Shown one piece after another: positions 33,830 through 42,024 of a DNA stretch of 64,000 bases (its first letter is position 1; every line of letters starts with the position of its first letter). A model generated the notes under the pieces. The model was not told where the DNA came from. It saw only the letters and a program-made list of their open reading frames with translations, and searched no databases. Source of the stretch: Solirubrobacterales bacterium (GTDB lineage: Bacteria > Actinomycetota > Thermoleophilia > Solirubrobacterales > 70-9); assembly GCA_035573435.1 (NCBI GenBank), contig DATMZR010000012.1, forward strand, positions 186,001 to 250,000, read 5' to 3'. The position numbers and the translations under genes were made by a program.

Positions 33830-34713
33830 GTATCGCAGTAGGCGAGCGCTTTGAAGCTCCCGTCCTCCACAGCGCCGCCGTTGTGGAACGCCGAGACCTT
33901 CCACCCCCGCCTCCCGGACTTGTGCGAGCCGTAGTACCAGAGGTCGGGGCCAATGCTGCCACCGGGGAACTGCTGGGATGTGGTCGAGTAGCCACCTGAG
34001 ATCAGCCTTTCGCCTGGCTTGCAGCTTGCGGTCGCGCTGGCCGTCTGCGAGCCCGTAGTCGCCACGGTCGCGCTGGCGGAGCGCGTCTGCACACCACCGC
34101 TCGCCCGGCAGTAGGCAAAGACCTTCAAGGTCGCCGGCGCGGGCCGGAAGAGCTCGACCGAGACCCTCCATCCGCGGAGGCGGTACCTCTTTGAGACGAA
34201 CGGGAAGAAACCGGCTCCGCCGTCTTCGGTGAAGCCCGGGTTGTCAAAACCGCCAGAGATCGCCTGACTGCCGCGTGGGCACCTGGCCGTCAGGGTGCGG
34301 TGCTTTGTGCCCGTGTTCGGCGCCGTCGCGCTGACCCAGCGCGTCGCGATGGAGCCCGCGTTCCCGCAGTAGACAAAAACCCTTTCGGTGCCGGCGCCGT
34401 TGTTGTCATTCTGGGCCGCAACAGTCCAGCTCCGGTTCCGCGACTTGTGGGACGCGTACGCGAAGAGGCCGGGATTGCCGGACGTGAGGTCGTCAAAGCC
34501 CGGGTTGTTGAAGCCGCCCGAGATGACTCCTTTGCCGCGTGGGCACTTCGCAGCCTTCGAGGAGGCATCCGGGCTCGGGCCGACCGTTGTGCTCGCGGTC
34601 CTCGTCGTCAGACCCCACGCGGTCCCGCCGCCGAGGACGAGCGTCGCGACGAGCGCGATCCCACTGATGAATGGAACGCACGCCCCTCTCTCCACTCGGC
34701 GGCCTCTGGACAT
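33826..34713 (-). CDS. secreted protein with three tandem repeats, unknown function
   Basis: A 295-residue protein with a membrane or signal segment at about 14-34. The remainder is three repeats of roughly 75-85 residues. Each starts with Cys-Pro/Lys-Arg/Pro-Gly followed by ISGGF/ISGGY (CPRGKGVISGGF, CPRGSQAISGGF, CKPGERLISGGY), continues with an FxYxS-K-RxRxW-V pattern and ends in VYC, AYC or AYC. The paired cysteines of each repeat probably form a disulfide. Each repeat looks like a small beta module; I do not recognise a named family. Its stop codon shares a CTAG with the stop of the STAS gene. Confidence 0.7.
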   Translation of the reverse strand: MSRGRRVERGACVPFISGIALVATLVLGGGTAWGLTTRTASTTVGPSPDASSKAAKCPRGKGVISGGFNNPGFDDLTSGNPGLFAYASHKSRNRSWTVAAQNDNNGAGTERVFVYCGNAGSIATRWVSATAPNTGTKHRTLTARCPRGSQAISGGFDNPGFTEDGGAGFFPFVSKRYRLRGWRVSVELFRPAPATLKVFAYCRASGGVQTRSASATVATTGSQTASATASCKPGERLISGGYSTTSQQFPGGSIGPDLWYYGSHKSGRRGWKVSAFHNGGAVEDGSFKALAYCDT

Positions 34714-34764
34714 CGGCCGAGCCTAGCGCAGGAACCCGCCCAGGACGCTCGAAACAGAACTCCC

Positions 34765-35100
34765 ATGGACCTGCGCGAGCTGACCAAGGGCGTTCGCGAA
34801 GCGTGGAGCGCCCGTCAGGTGTTCGGCGAGCCCATCGAGCGCGACGGGGTTACGGTGATCCCGGCCGCGACGCTAATCGGCGGTGGAGGCGGCGGCGGCG
34901 GGGAGCAACCGTCAAAGGACGGCGAGGCTGGGGCCCAGAGCGGTGGCGGCACGGGCTTCGGCGGCCTGATGTGGCCCGCGGGGGCGTTCGAGATCAGGGG
35001 CGATCGCGTCACCTGGCGCCCGGCGATCGACTTGACCCGGGTGCTGGTGATGGCGCTGGCGCTTGCGATCGCGGTGGCCCGCGCGCGCGGCAGACGCTAG
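34765..35100 (+). CDS. GerW/YtfJ-family protein
   Basis: A 111-residue protein with the family pattern VFGEPIERDGVTVIPAATLIGGGGGGGG (written as the conserved GEPIE..G.TVIP followed by a glycine run), a second Gly-rich turn and WPAGAFEIRGDRVTW. A C-terminal hydrophobic helix (about 90-106) probably attaches it to the membrane, which is not typical of Bacillus YtfJ. In Bacillus the family is needed for spore germination, but many non-spore-forming actinobacteria carry copies of unknown role. It converges on the biotin ligase gene with a 4-base CTAG overlap of the two stops. Confidence 0.8.
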   Translation: MDLRELTKGVREAWSARQVFGEPIERDGVTVIPAATLIGGGGGGGGEQPSKDGEAGAQSGGGTGFGGLMWPAGAFEIRGDRVTWRPAIDLTRVLVMALALAIAVARARGRR

Positions 35101-35813
35101 AGCGCCAGCTGCACTTCGCCGGCACCCAGGCTTAGCCGCTCGCCGTCATTGGTCGTCACGAGCAGGTTTCCGCGGTCGTCGATTCCCTCCGCGTGACCGG
35201 ACCCCGAGGATGATCCGGAGCCGGCGTCCTCCCAGCGGACCTCCCGCCCGCGCAGCGCGTCTCGCGTGGCGAACTCCTCCAACACCCGCCCAGGGGACTG
35301 GTCGACCCAGAGCCCAAGCCTTTCGTTGACGGCCCCCAGCGCCGCCGAGGCCGTGATTCCCTGGCCGACCGAGGTCGCCGGCCAGCGCAGATCGGAGGGG
35401 AACTCGGCCGGCTCGATCGACAGGTTGAGGCCGATCCCGACCACCGCCCAGTCGGGCGGACGGGCCTCGACCAGCACGCCGGCAGCCTTTCTCTCCTCGA
35501 TCCAGACGTCGTTCGGCCACTTCACCCGGCACTCCAGCGAGGCCAGCGTCTCGACGGCCTCGCAGACGGCGAGCGGCACCGCGAGCGGCAGCAAGGCATG
35601 CTCCAGGTCCAGAGGTCGCAGAATCGCCGAATACAGAAGCGCCTTCCCCGGCGGAGCCGCCCAGGCACGCCCCCTCCGGCCCCGGCCGGATATCTGCTCC
35701 TCGGCGGTGACCACGGTGCCGCTGGGCGCCCCCTCGAGCGCCAGCTCGCGGGCGCGCTCGTTCGTCGAGTCCACAACTCGAAAGTGGCGGCGCGGCGAGC
35801 CGAAGGCCGTCAT
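35097..35813 (-). CDS. birA: biotin--[acetyl-CoA-carboxylase] ligase (catalytic domain only)
   Basis: A 238-residue biotin protein ligase that activates biotin with ATP and attaches it to carboxylase carrier proteins. The biotinyl-AMP loop is SGRGRRGRAW, and KWPNDVWIEERKAAGVLVE contains the catalytic Lys. STNERARELA is the usual N-terminal motif. There is no N-terminal helix-turn-helix, so it is a monofunctional ligase without the repressor role of E. coli BirA. The short C-terminal SH3-like domain follows a Gly/Ser-rich insertion. It is the last gene of the nine-gene ccm-hem run, three bases after the SAM hydrolase. Confidence 0.92.
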   Translation of the reverse strand: MTAFGSPRRHFRVVDSTNERARELALEGAPSGTVVTAEEQISGRGRRGRAWAAPPGKALLYSAILRPLDLEHALLPLAVPLAVCEAVETLASLECRVKWPNDVWIEERKAAGVLVEARPPDWAVVGIGLNLSIEPAEFPSDLRWPATSVGQGITASAALGAVNERLGLWVDQSPGRVLEEFATRDALRGREVRWEDAGSGSSSGSGHAEGIDDRGNLLVTTNDGERLSLGAGEVQLAL

Positions 35814-35816
35814 GGA

Positions 35817-36629
35817 TCAGACGGCCGGGCGCAGGACGACCTCGTCGCCGACTGCGAGGCCCAGGTCGGCGGCGGCGCTTCCGCGATTCACCGCGAGAGC
35901 CATGCTCCCGAAGGAATCCACGTAAACCAGCAATTCGCCATCTCCGACCTCGGCGAAGGTGCGTGCGAACACCACCTCCGCGCTCCGGGAGGCGGCCTCG
36001 ACAACCAGCCGGCGGCCGAGCCTGAGCCCGGTCTCCGGGAGCCGCGCCTCGCCGAGGTCGAGCACCGCGTTCCCGTAATGGTCGAGGTAGGCGACGTGGG
36101 CGACGGTGCGGCCAGCCTCGATCTGCGCCTCGCTCGACTCCAGCGTGGTCAGGACATCCAGGGGTAGCGTCGTACCGACCTCGCCCAGGCTTGCTCCCTG
36201 CGCGAGCGTCGCCGCCACGGGGGCGAAGACGTCGCGGCCGTGGAAAGTCGCCGACAACGGCTCCAGCCGGCAGGGCGACAGGGAGATGTCGGCCGCCTCC
36301 CGGGCCCCGCCGAGGCGGTCGATCGCCGGCCAGAGCAGCCCGTTGTCGGGGCCGACGAGAATGCGGTCCTCTTCGCCCGCCCGGACCGCAACCGCGCGCC
36401 TCTCGGTGCCCACCTCGGGATCGACGACGGCGAGGTGGATCCCCGCGGGCGCGAAGGGCAACGCGTGTGCGAGGACCGCGGCGCCCTGGCGAACCGCGTG
36501 TCGAGGGATCCCGTGGGTCAGGTCGATCACCTTCGCTTCGGGCGCGATCCGGGCGATCACCGCCCGGCAGACGCCGGCGAACTCGTCGTCCGTGCCGTAG
36601 TCGGAGAGAAAGGTGATCGGACGGGCCAC
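35817..36629 (-). CDS. SAM hydrolase (SAM-hydroxide adenosyltransferase, DUF62 family)
   Basis: A 270-residue protein of the fluorinase/chlorinase-related family that splits S-adenosylmethionine into adenosine and methionine using water. Diagnostic segments are FLSDYGTDDEFAG (7-19), IDLTHGIPRH, VDPEVGT, LVGPDNGLL and ATFHGRDVFAPVAA, containing the conserved Asp-Arg-His set of the hydroxide-forming branch. The halogenase-specific loop is not evident. It lies nine bases after the cobA-hemD gene, whose methyltransferase part uses SAM. Why SAM would be hydrolysed here is not known for the family. Confidence 0.9.
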   Translation of the reverse strand: MARPITFLSDYGTDDEFAGVCRAVIARIAPEAKVIDLTHGIPRHAVRQGAAVLAHALPFAPAGIHLAVVDPEVGTERRAVAVRAGEEDRILVGPDNGLLWPAIDRLGGAREAADISLSPCRLEPLSATFHGRDVFAPVAATLAQGASLGEVGTTLPLDVLTTLESSEAQIEAGRTVAHVAYLDHYGNAVLDLGEARLPETGLRLGRRLVVEAASRSAEVVFARTFAEVGDGELLVYVDSFGSMALAVNRGSAAADLGLAVGDEVVLRPAV

Positions 36630-36638
36630 GTCCTGTCC

Positions 36639-38147
36639 CTAGTCGCCCGAAGCGTCAGCGATCAGCGCGTCGATCAGCCCCTCGGGATCGTGGCGGTCGG
36701 CCTCGACCTCCACCGTCAGCCCCGCCTGGCGGACTGCCTCGCTGGTCACCGGTCCGATCGAGACGATTCTGGCCCCCTCCGGCAGGCGACCTCCGCTCGC
36801 GTCGATGAAGTTCCTCACCGTCGACGCCGACGTGAAGGTGACGTAGTCGGCGTCCTGCGCGGCCTCGACGGCGGCGGGGTCCGGCTGCTCGGCGACCGTG
36901 TGGTAGAGGGCCACCACGTCAACCTTGGCGCCCCGCTCGCGCAGCGCTTCGGGTAGGACATCGCGCGCCTCTGCCGCGCGGGCAACCAGCACCGGCCGGT
37001 CCGCGACCTCGATGTCGCGAAGGGACTCAACGAGCGCCTCGCTGACCGAGCGGTCCGGGACGATGTCGGCCCGAATCCCGTGTTCGGTGAGCGCGGTCGC
37101 CGTTCCGGGTCCGATGGCCGCAACCGTCGCGTTGGCGAGGGCGCGTGCGTCGCGGCCCGAAGCGGCCAGAGCCTCGAACAGAAGCCGCACGCCATTCGGG
37201 CTCGTCAGGCAAACGAGCGCGTAGGCGTGGATGGAGTGCACCGCGTCGCGCACCTCCGCGGAGTCGAGCTCCGGGATGATGCGGATGGACGGCAACTCGA
37301 TCACCTCCGCGCCGAGAGCCCGGAGCGCGGCCGCGAGCCCGCTGGCCTGGGCCCGCGCCCTCGTAACGACGATGCGCCGCGCATGCAGTGGGCGCCGCTC
37401 GAGCCAGGCGATCGCCTCCCGCCGCGCCGCCACCGGCCCGGTGAGCACGATCGCCGGCGGTCCAATCGCCGCGTCCGCGATCGCTGCGGGCAGCTCGGCC
37501 AGTGTGGCGGTCACGGTTCGCTGGCCCGGCATCGTCCCTCGCTCGACACAGGCCGCGGGCTCTCCGGGCTCGCGCCCCGCCGCGAGCAGGCGATCGGCCA
37601 CCTCGGGGAGCCGCTTGACGCCCATGTAGAGGACGAGGGTCCCCGGGAAGCGGGCGAGCGCGTCCCAGTCGAGCCCGGAGTCGTCCTTGGCCGGGTCCTC
37701 GTGCCCGGTGACGAACGCGACCGCCGAGGCGTCCGCGCGGTGGGTGAGGGGAATCCCGGCGTAGGCCGGCGCGGCAACCCCTGCGGTGATGCCCGGCACC
37801 ACCTCGAACGGGACTCCGGCGGCGGCGAGCGCCTCGGCCTCCTCGCCGCCGCGCCCGAAGACGAACGGGTCGCCGCCCTTCAGGCGAACAACGCTGCGAC
37901 CGGCGCGGGCGCGTTCGGTCATCCGCTCCTCGATCTCGCGCTGTGAGGTCTCGGCGCCGCCGGGGCGCTTTCCCACATCGATCAGCTCGGCGTCCTCGCG
38001 GGTCCCGTGGAGCGCGCCGGGCGGGATCAGACGATCGTGGAGGACCACGTCCGCACTGGCCAGGAGCTCCAGCGACCGCACCGTCATCAAGCCGGGATCG
38101 CCCGGCCCCGCGCCCACGAGGTAAACGACCCCCGGCCGTGCCGCCAT
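36639..38147 (-). CDS. fused uroporphyrinogen-III C-methyltransferase / uroporphyrinogen-III synthase
   Basis: A 502-residue two-domain protein. Residues 1 to about 245 form a SUMT (CobA) domain: VYLVGAGPGDPGLMTVRSLELL, YDRLI-like HDRLIPPGAL, VVRLKGGDPFVFGRGGEEAEAL and VPGITAGVAAPAYAGIPLTHR. Residues from about 255 to 500 are a HemD domain (VVTRARAQASGLAAALRALGAEVIELPSIRI ... VTFTSASTVRNF). It would both cyclise hydroxymethylbilane to uroporphyrinogen III and methylate it towards siroheme/B12. The ATG overlaps the hemC stop as TGATG. This fusion is usual in actinobacteria. Confidence 0.93.
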   Translation of the reverse strand: MAARPGVVYLVGAGPGDPGLMTVRSLELLASADVVLHDRLIPPGALHGTREDAELIDVGKRPGGAETSQREIEERMTERARAGRSVVRLKGGDPFVFGRGGEEAEALAAAGVPFEVVPGITAGVAAPAYAGIPLTHRADASAVAFVTGHEDPAKDDSGLDWDALARFPGTLVLYMGVKRLPEVADRLLAAGREPGEPAACVERGTMPGQRTVTATLAELPAAIADAAIGPPAIVLTGPVAARREAIAWLERRPLHARRIVVTRARAQASGLAAALRALGAEVIELPSIRIIPELDSAEVRDAVHSIHAYALVCLTSPNGVRLLFEALAASGRDARALANATVAAIGPGTATALTEHGIRADIVPDRSVSEALVESLRDIEVADRPVLVARAAEARDVLPEALRERGAKVDVVALYHTVAEQPDPAAVEAAQDADYVTFTSASTVRNFIDASGGRLPEGARIVSIGPVTSEAVRQAGLTVEVEADRHDPEGLIDALIADASGD

Positions 38148-39037
38148 CAAGTGAGCTCCTCGGAACGCTCCAGCAGCTCACCCGCGCCCGCCGAGAGCAT
38201 GCGCTCGGCCAGCGCCCGCCCGAGCTCCGCGGGCTGCTCGGGATCACCGTTGACTCGGTCGCGGACCCACTCGGAGCCGTCCGGAAGGCCGCAGAAGCCG
38301 AGCATTGCCAGCTCTCCGTCCTCGAGCCTGGCGTTGACCCCGACAGGCGTGTGGCAAGTGGCGTCGAGCGCCGCGACGGCGGCGCGCTCGGCCGTCAGCT
38401 CCACCAGCGCATCGTGATCCGAGATCCCGGCGGCGTGACGGGCCGCAATCGAATCCTCGCGGCGCGCCTCCAGCGCCAACGATCCCTGGCCGGCGGCCGG
38501 CGTCAGGTCCTCCAGCCCGAAGCTGAAGGCGACCTCGCCCTCCCGGCCCAGACGGCGCAGGCCGGCAAGAGCCAGCACCACCCCGTCGAACTCGCCCTCC
38601 AACAGCCTCCGCAGGCGCGTATCGACGTTGCCGTGCAGCTCGACGAGCTGCAGGTCCGGCCGCAGTGCCAGGAGCTGCGAGCGCCGGCGCAGGCTCGCGG
38701 TGCCGAGACGGGCACCCTGGGGCACGTCCTCGAGTGACGGTGCCTTGCCCACATAGGCGTCCGCAGGATCGGCGCGGCCGGGCACGCCCACGAGCCTCAG
38801 CTCGTCGGGACGCTCGCCCGGCAGGTCCTTGGCCGAGTGGACCGCCAGGTCGGCCTCCCCATCCAGCACCGCCTGTGCGACGCCGCGCACGAAGCGCTCT
38901 TTGTCGCCACGCTCGCCGTCGTCCGAGCGCACCTCCACGACCTCGGCCCCGCCGAGCGCCTCGGCGACGAGCCGAGCCTGGGCGATCGCCAGCCGGCTGC
39001 CCCGCGTTGCCAGCTTCAGCCGGTCGCCTGCGCTCAA
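38147..39037 (-). CDS. hemC: hydroxymethylbilane synthase (porphobilinogen deaminase)
   Basis: A 296-residue HemC that polymerises four porphobilinogens. Motifs: ATRGSRLAIAQARLVAEAL at the N-terminus, VHSAKDLPGERP with the catalytic Asp in the family position, GTASLRRRSQLLALRPDL and HGNVDTRLRRL for the acidic side chains, and the dipyrromethane cofactor Cys in LDATCHTPVGV. TTG 39037 is chosen because it overlaps the hemA stop (TTGA) and directly precedes the first strand; no other start fits. It is slightly shorter than most HemC proteins (about 310). Confidence 0.92.
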   Translation of the reverse strand: MSAGDRLKLATRGSRLAIAQARLVAEALGGAEVVEVRSDDGERGDKERFVRGVAQAVLDGEADLAVHSAKDLPGERPDELRLVGVPGRADPADAYVGKAPSLEDVPQGARLGTASLRRRSQLLALRPDLQLVELHGNVDTRLRRLLEGEFDGVVLALAGLRRLGREGEVAFSFGLEDLTPAAGQGSLALEARREDSIAARHAAGISDHDALVELTAERAAVAALDATCHTPVGVNARLEDGELAMLGFCGLPDGSEWVRDRVNGDPEQPAELGRALAERMLSAGAGELLERSEELT

Positions 39038-40377
39038 CTGGCCGGGCGCTTGCGCCGAGCCTCGCGCAGGGGGCGCACCTCGGCCTCCCGCTCCTGAGGG
39101 GGGGCGGTGGGGGCGTCGAGCCCGAACAGCTCGCGGAGGGCGTTGACGTACAGGTAGGCGTCGTCCTCGCCCGAGGAGCGCTTCAACCGCAGGGTGGGCT
39201 CGTGCAGCAGCCGGCTGGCGATCGCCCGTGCCATCGCCTCCATGCGCTCGCGATCCGACTCGGTGAGCGCCTCCCACCGAGGCTCGTTCTCGGACAGCAC
39301 GCGGTCGACGATCTCGGTGGCCCGCTCGCGCAGCGAGGCGACGGTCGGGGTGACGTCCTGCGAGCCGAGCCAGCGCTCGAAGCGGGCCAGCTCCGAGCGC
39401 AACACGCTCTCGGCTCGGCGCGCCTCAGCCTCGCGGCCGGAGGCGTTTCGCTCCACCAGCGCCTGGAGGTCGTCCATGTCGTGCAGGCTCACCCCAGCCA
39501 CCTGCCGGCAGTCCGGGTGGATGTCGCGCGGCACCGCGAGGTCGATCAGGAGAAGGGGCCGACCCTTGCGCGCCGCCATCACCTCGGCGAGTGCCTCTGG
39601 CTCGACCACGTGGTGCGGCGAGCTCGTGGAGGCGACGACGATGTCGGCATGCTCCATCTGGGCCGGCAGCTCCTCGAAGCGAACGGCCCGGCCACCAAAT
39701 CGCTGGGCAAGCCCGATCGCCCGGTCGTAGCGGCGGTTGGCGATGAACGCCGGCTCCACCCCCCGGGCGGCGAGCGCGCGGGCGGTCAGCTCCGCCGTCT
39801 CGCCGGCGCCGACGACTAGGACCAGCCGGCTGGAGAGATCGCCAAGGGCCCGCTGCGCCAGCTCAACCGCTACCGAGGGCACCGAGACGCCCGTCTGGGA
39901 GATGCCGGTCTCTGACCGCGCGCGCTTGCCGGCGGCAAGGGCACCGCGGAACAGCCGGTTCAGGATCGGACCGGTGGCCCCCTCGACCAGCGCCAGCTCG
40001 TAGGCTCGCTTCACCTGGCCCTGGATCTCCGCCTCGCCGATGATCATCGAATCCAGCCCCGCGGTCACCCGGAACAGGTGGGCGGCGGTGTCCGTCGCGC
40101 GCATCGAATACAGGTGACCGACCAGCTCCGTGGGCCGGATGTCCGCCTCGAGGGCGAGCACGCCAAGCGCCAGCGACTCCGCCGCGACTCCGTCGGGGGC
40201 GACGAGGTAGAGCTCGGTCCGGTTGCAGGTCGAGATCGCGACTGCCTCGTGCACCTCCGGTGCCTCGACCAGCTCCCTGACCATGCCGGCGGCCCGGCCC
40301 TCCGTGAAGGCGACCCGCTCGCGCAGCTCCAGCGGCGCGGTCTTGTGGGAGATGCCCAGCCCCAGGAGCTCAGACAT
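39034..40377 (-). CDS. hemA: glutamyl-tRNA reductase
   Basis: A 447-residue enzyme reducing glutamyl-tRNA to glutamate-1-semialdehyde, the first step of C5-pathway heme synthesis. The catalytic Cys51 lies in AISTCNRTELY. GLGISHKTAPLELRE (7-21), GLDSMIIGEAEIQGQVK and the NADPH domain VLVVGAGETAELTARAL are conserved. The C-terminal dimerisation helix region is present. ATG 40377 is chosen over the upstream ATG because the family begins with this short strand. It overlaps the ccmD-like gene by eight bases, tightly joining heme synthesis to cytochrome c maturation. Confidence 0.95.
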   Translation of the reverse strand: MSELLGLGISHKTAPLELRERVAFTEGRAAGMVRELVEAPEVHEAVAISTCNRTELYLVAPDGVAAESLALGVLALEADIRPTELVGHLYSMRATDTAAHLFRVTAGLDSMIIGEAEIQGQVKRAYELALVEGATGPILNRLFRGALAAGKRARSETGISQTGVSVPSVAVELAQRALGDLSSRLVLVVGAGETAELTARALAARGVEPAFIANRRYDRAIGLAQRFGGRAVRFEELPAQMEHADIVVASTSSPHHVVEPEALAEVMAARKGRPLLLIDLAVPRDIHPDCRQVAGVSLHDMDDLQALVERNASGREAEARRAESVLRSELARFERWLGSQDVTPTVASLRERATEIVDRVLSENEPRWEALTESDRERMEAMARAIASRLLHEPTLRLKRSSGEDDAYLYVNALRELFGLDAPTAPPQEREAEVRPLREARRKRPAS

Positions 40378-40555
40378 CGGAAACACCGCCGCCGGAATGC
40401 TTTTGCTCCGCGAGGTCCGCGAGCTCACCCAGCTCGCGCTGGATCCGCTCGAGCTTGGCCGCCATGATCGCCACGTAGACCAGGATCAGGGCAACGAAGA
40501 CGACATAAGCAGCAGCAACGTACTTGCCGGCCTCGTCGAGCGGTAGGGCGGGCAT
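40370..40555 (-). CDS. ccmD: CcmD-like small membrane protein
   Basis: A 61-residue protein with a single membrane helix (about 11-32, YVAAAYVVFVALILVYVAIMA) and a charged helical tail. Size, topology and position directly after ccmC match CcmD, the small subunit of the CcmABCD heme-handling complex that releases holo-CcmE. Sequence conservation of CcmD is weak, so the call rests on context. Its start overlaps the ccmC stop as TGATG. Confidence 0.8.
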   Translation of the reverse strand: MPALPLDEAGKYVAAAYVVFVALILVYVAIMAAKLERIQRELGELADLAEQKHSGGGVSDV

Positions 40556-41331
40556 CAGGAGCGCGGGGTCGTGGGGTCGTTCATCCAGCTCGCCGAGGCG
40601 GTCCGCGAGGGGAGCCCGGGCGCGATTCTCGAACCGGCGAGCGGCGGCGGGTGCGCTTCCCCCTCCAGCGCACGTCGCAGGCGGGCAAGCTTCGCGGAGG
40701 CCGACTTCGCCGTGAGCTCGAAGCGCACCAGCGACAGCCACAGAAGCGCTATCCCCGCAAGGCAGACGACGAACGTGAGCAGCATCGAGCCCGGAAGGCC
40801 TCCCGCGGAGGAGAAGGTGCGTGGGTGGATGAGCGGGTCCGCGAGGCGCACGGCCAGGAAGTTGAGCGGCACGAAGGCGCCCGCAGTGATGGCGAACACC
40901 GAGGCGTACCGGGCCTGGCGCTCACGATCCTCGATGGCATAGCGCAGCGGGTAATAGGTGACATAGAGCAGGAACACGATCAGGAAGCTGACCAGTGTCG
41001 GCTCGTCCCAGACCCACCATTTGCCCCACTGGGCCCTCGCCCAGATGGAGCCGGTTGCGAGGACGGCGATCCCGAAGATGACCGAGAGGTGGATCGAGAC
41101 GTAGGAGCGCGCGTCGTGCACGGGGTCGCCGCTTCGCAGGTGGCGGATCGCGTGGATTCCGGCGACCACGAAACCGGCCAGCGAGCAGATGGCCAGCGGC
41201 ACGTGCAGGTAGAAGATCTTCTGGATGAACCCCTCGGTGTCGAGCGGCGCGTAGAAGAAGACCAGGGTGAAGCCGGCCGCGAGGATCGCGACCGTCGCCG
41301 CTGCTTGGGCTCGCAGGCTCGGGACCTTCAC
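40555..41331 (-). CDS. ccmC: cytochrome c maturation heme protein CcmC
   Basis: A 258-residue membrane protein with six helices. The tryptophan-rich heme-handling motif WGKWWVWDEP is present (about 120-129), with flanking His residues in FYLHVPLA and SIHLSVIF that would ligate heme. It presents heme to CcmE at the outer face of the membrane. The C-terminal tail of about 50 residues is longer than in E. coli CcmC and basic/Pro-rich. No ccmE, ccmF or ccmH is in the window. It lies three bases after ccmB. Confidence 0.93.
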   Translation of the reverse strand: MKVPSLRAQAAATVAILAAGFTLVFFYAPLDTEGFIQKIFYLHVPLAICSLAGFVVAGIHAIRHLRSGDPVHDARSYVSIHLSVIFGIAVLATGSIWARAQWGKWWVWDEPTLVSFLIVFLLYVTYYPLRYAIEDRERQARYASVFAITAGAFVPLNFLAVRLADPLIHPRTFSSAGGLPGSMLLTFVVCLAGIALLWLSLVRFELTAKSASAKLARLRRALEGEAHPPPLAGSRIAPGLPSRTASASWMNDPTTPRS

Positions 41332-41334
41332 CGG

Positions 41335-42024
41335 TCAGTCCTCCAGCAGGAAGTCATAGACGGCGTATCCGACCAGGAGGAACACCACATCGTAGAGGGC
41401 AAGCACCCCCAGCCATTTGGCGATCCCGTCGTAAGACGGCCCGCCATTCGCGAGCAACAGCTCGGCCGCGCCCCCGGCAGCGATCATCACCGGGACCAGC
41501 AGGGGAAGGAGCACGAGCGGCACCAACAGGTCGCGGGCGCTTGAGTTGGCGGCGATGGCCGAGACCAGGACCCCGGTGGCCGCCAGGCCCAGATCGGTGA
41601 GCGCCAGGATGCCCGCAAGAGGGGCCAGCCCCGCCCACGAGTCGAGGAAGAAGATCGCGAACACAGGCAGGGCAATCGCCTCCAGCAGCAGCAGGTAGAC
41701 GACCAGCGCCGCCGTCTTGGCCGCCAGCAGCGCCGTGCCGTCCACCGGCGCCAGGCGGATCGCGTCGAACCCGCCCTCGTCGCGCTCGGCAACGAACAGT
41801 CGGTTGATGGCGAGGATCGCTGCGAATAGGACGGTGGCGAGCAGCACCCCTGCGGCGAGACTGCCGCTCAATGCGTCGCGGTCGAGCCCGAACCTAAAGA
41901 GCACGAAGGTGGTGACCGCGAACAGGACCATCGCGGGCACCGACTGAAGGGTGCGCAGCTCCACCCTCAGGTCCTTGGCCAGGATCGTCTCGAAGGCGCG
42001 AAAGGAGCTCGTCCGCGCGCTCAC
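41335..42024 (-). CDS. ccmB: heme exporter protein CcmB
   Basis: A 229-residue protein with six predicted membrane helices, the permease subunit of the CcmAB ABC transporter. Family features are the N-terminal cytoplasmic ILAKDLRVELRTLQSVPAM, the FAAILAINRLFVAERDEGGFDAIRLAPVDGTALLAAK segment and the C-terminal helices. Its GTG start overlaps the ccmA stop by four bases. With CcmA it uses ATP to free holo-CcmE from CcmC. Confidence 0.92.
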   Translation of the reverse strand: MSARTSSFRAFETILAKDLRVELRTLQSVPAMVLFAVTTFVLFRFGLDRDALSGSLAAGVLLATVLFAAILAINRLFVAERDEGGFDAIRLAPVDGTALLAAKTAALVVYLLLLEAIALPVFAIFFLDSWAGLAPLAGILALTDLGLAATGVLVSAIAANSSARDLLVPLVLLPLLVPVMIAAGGAAELLLANGGPSYDGIAKWLGVLALYDVVFLLVGYAVYDFLLED

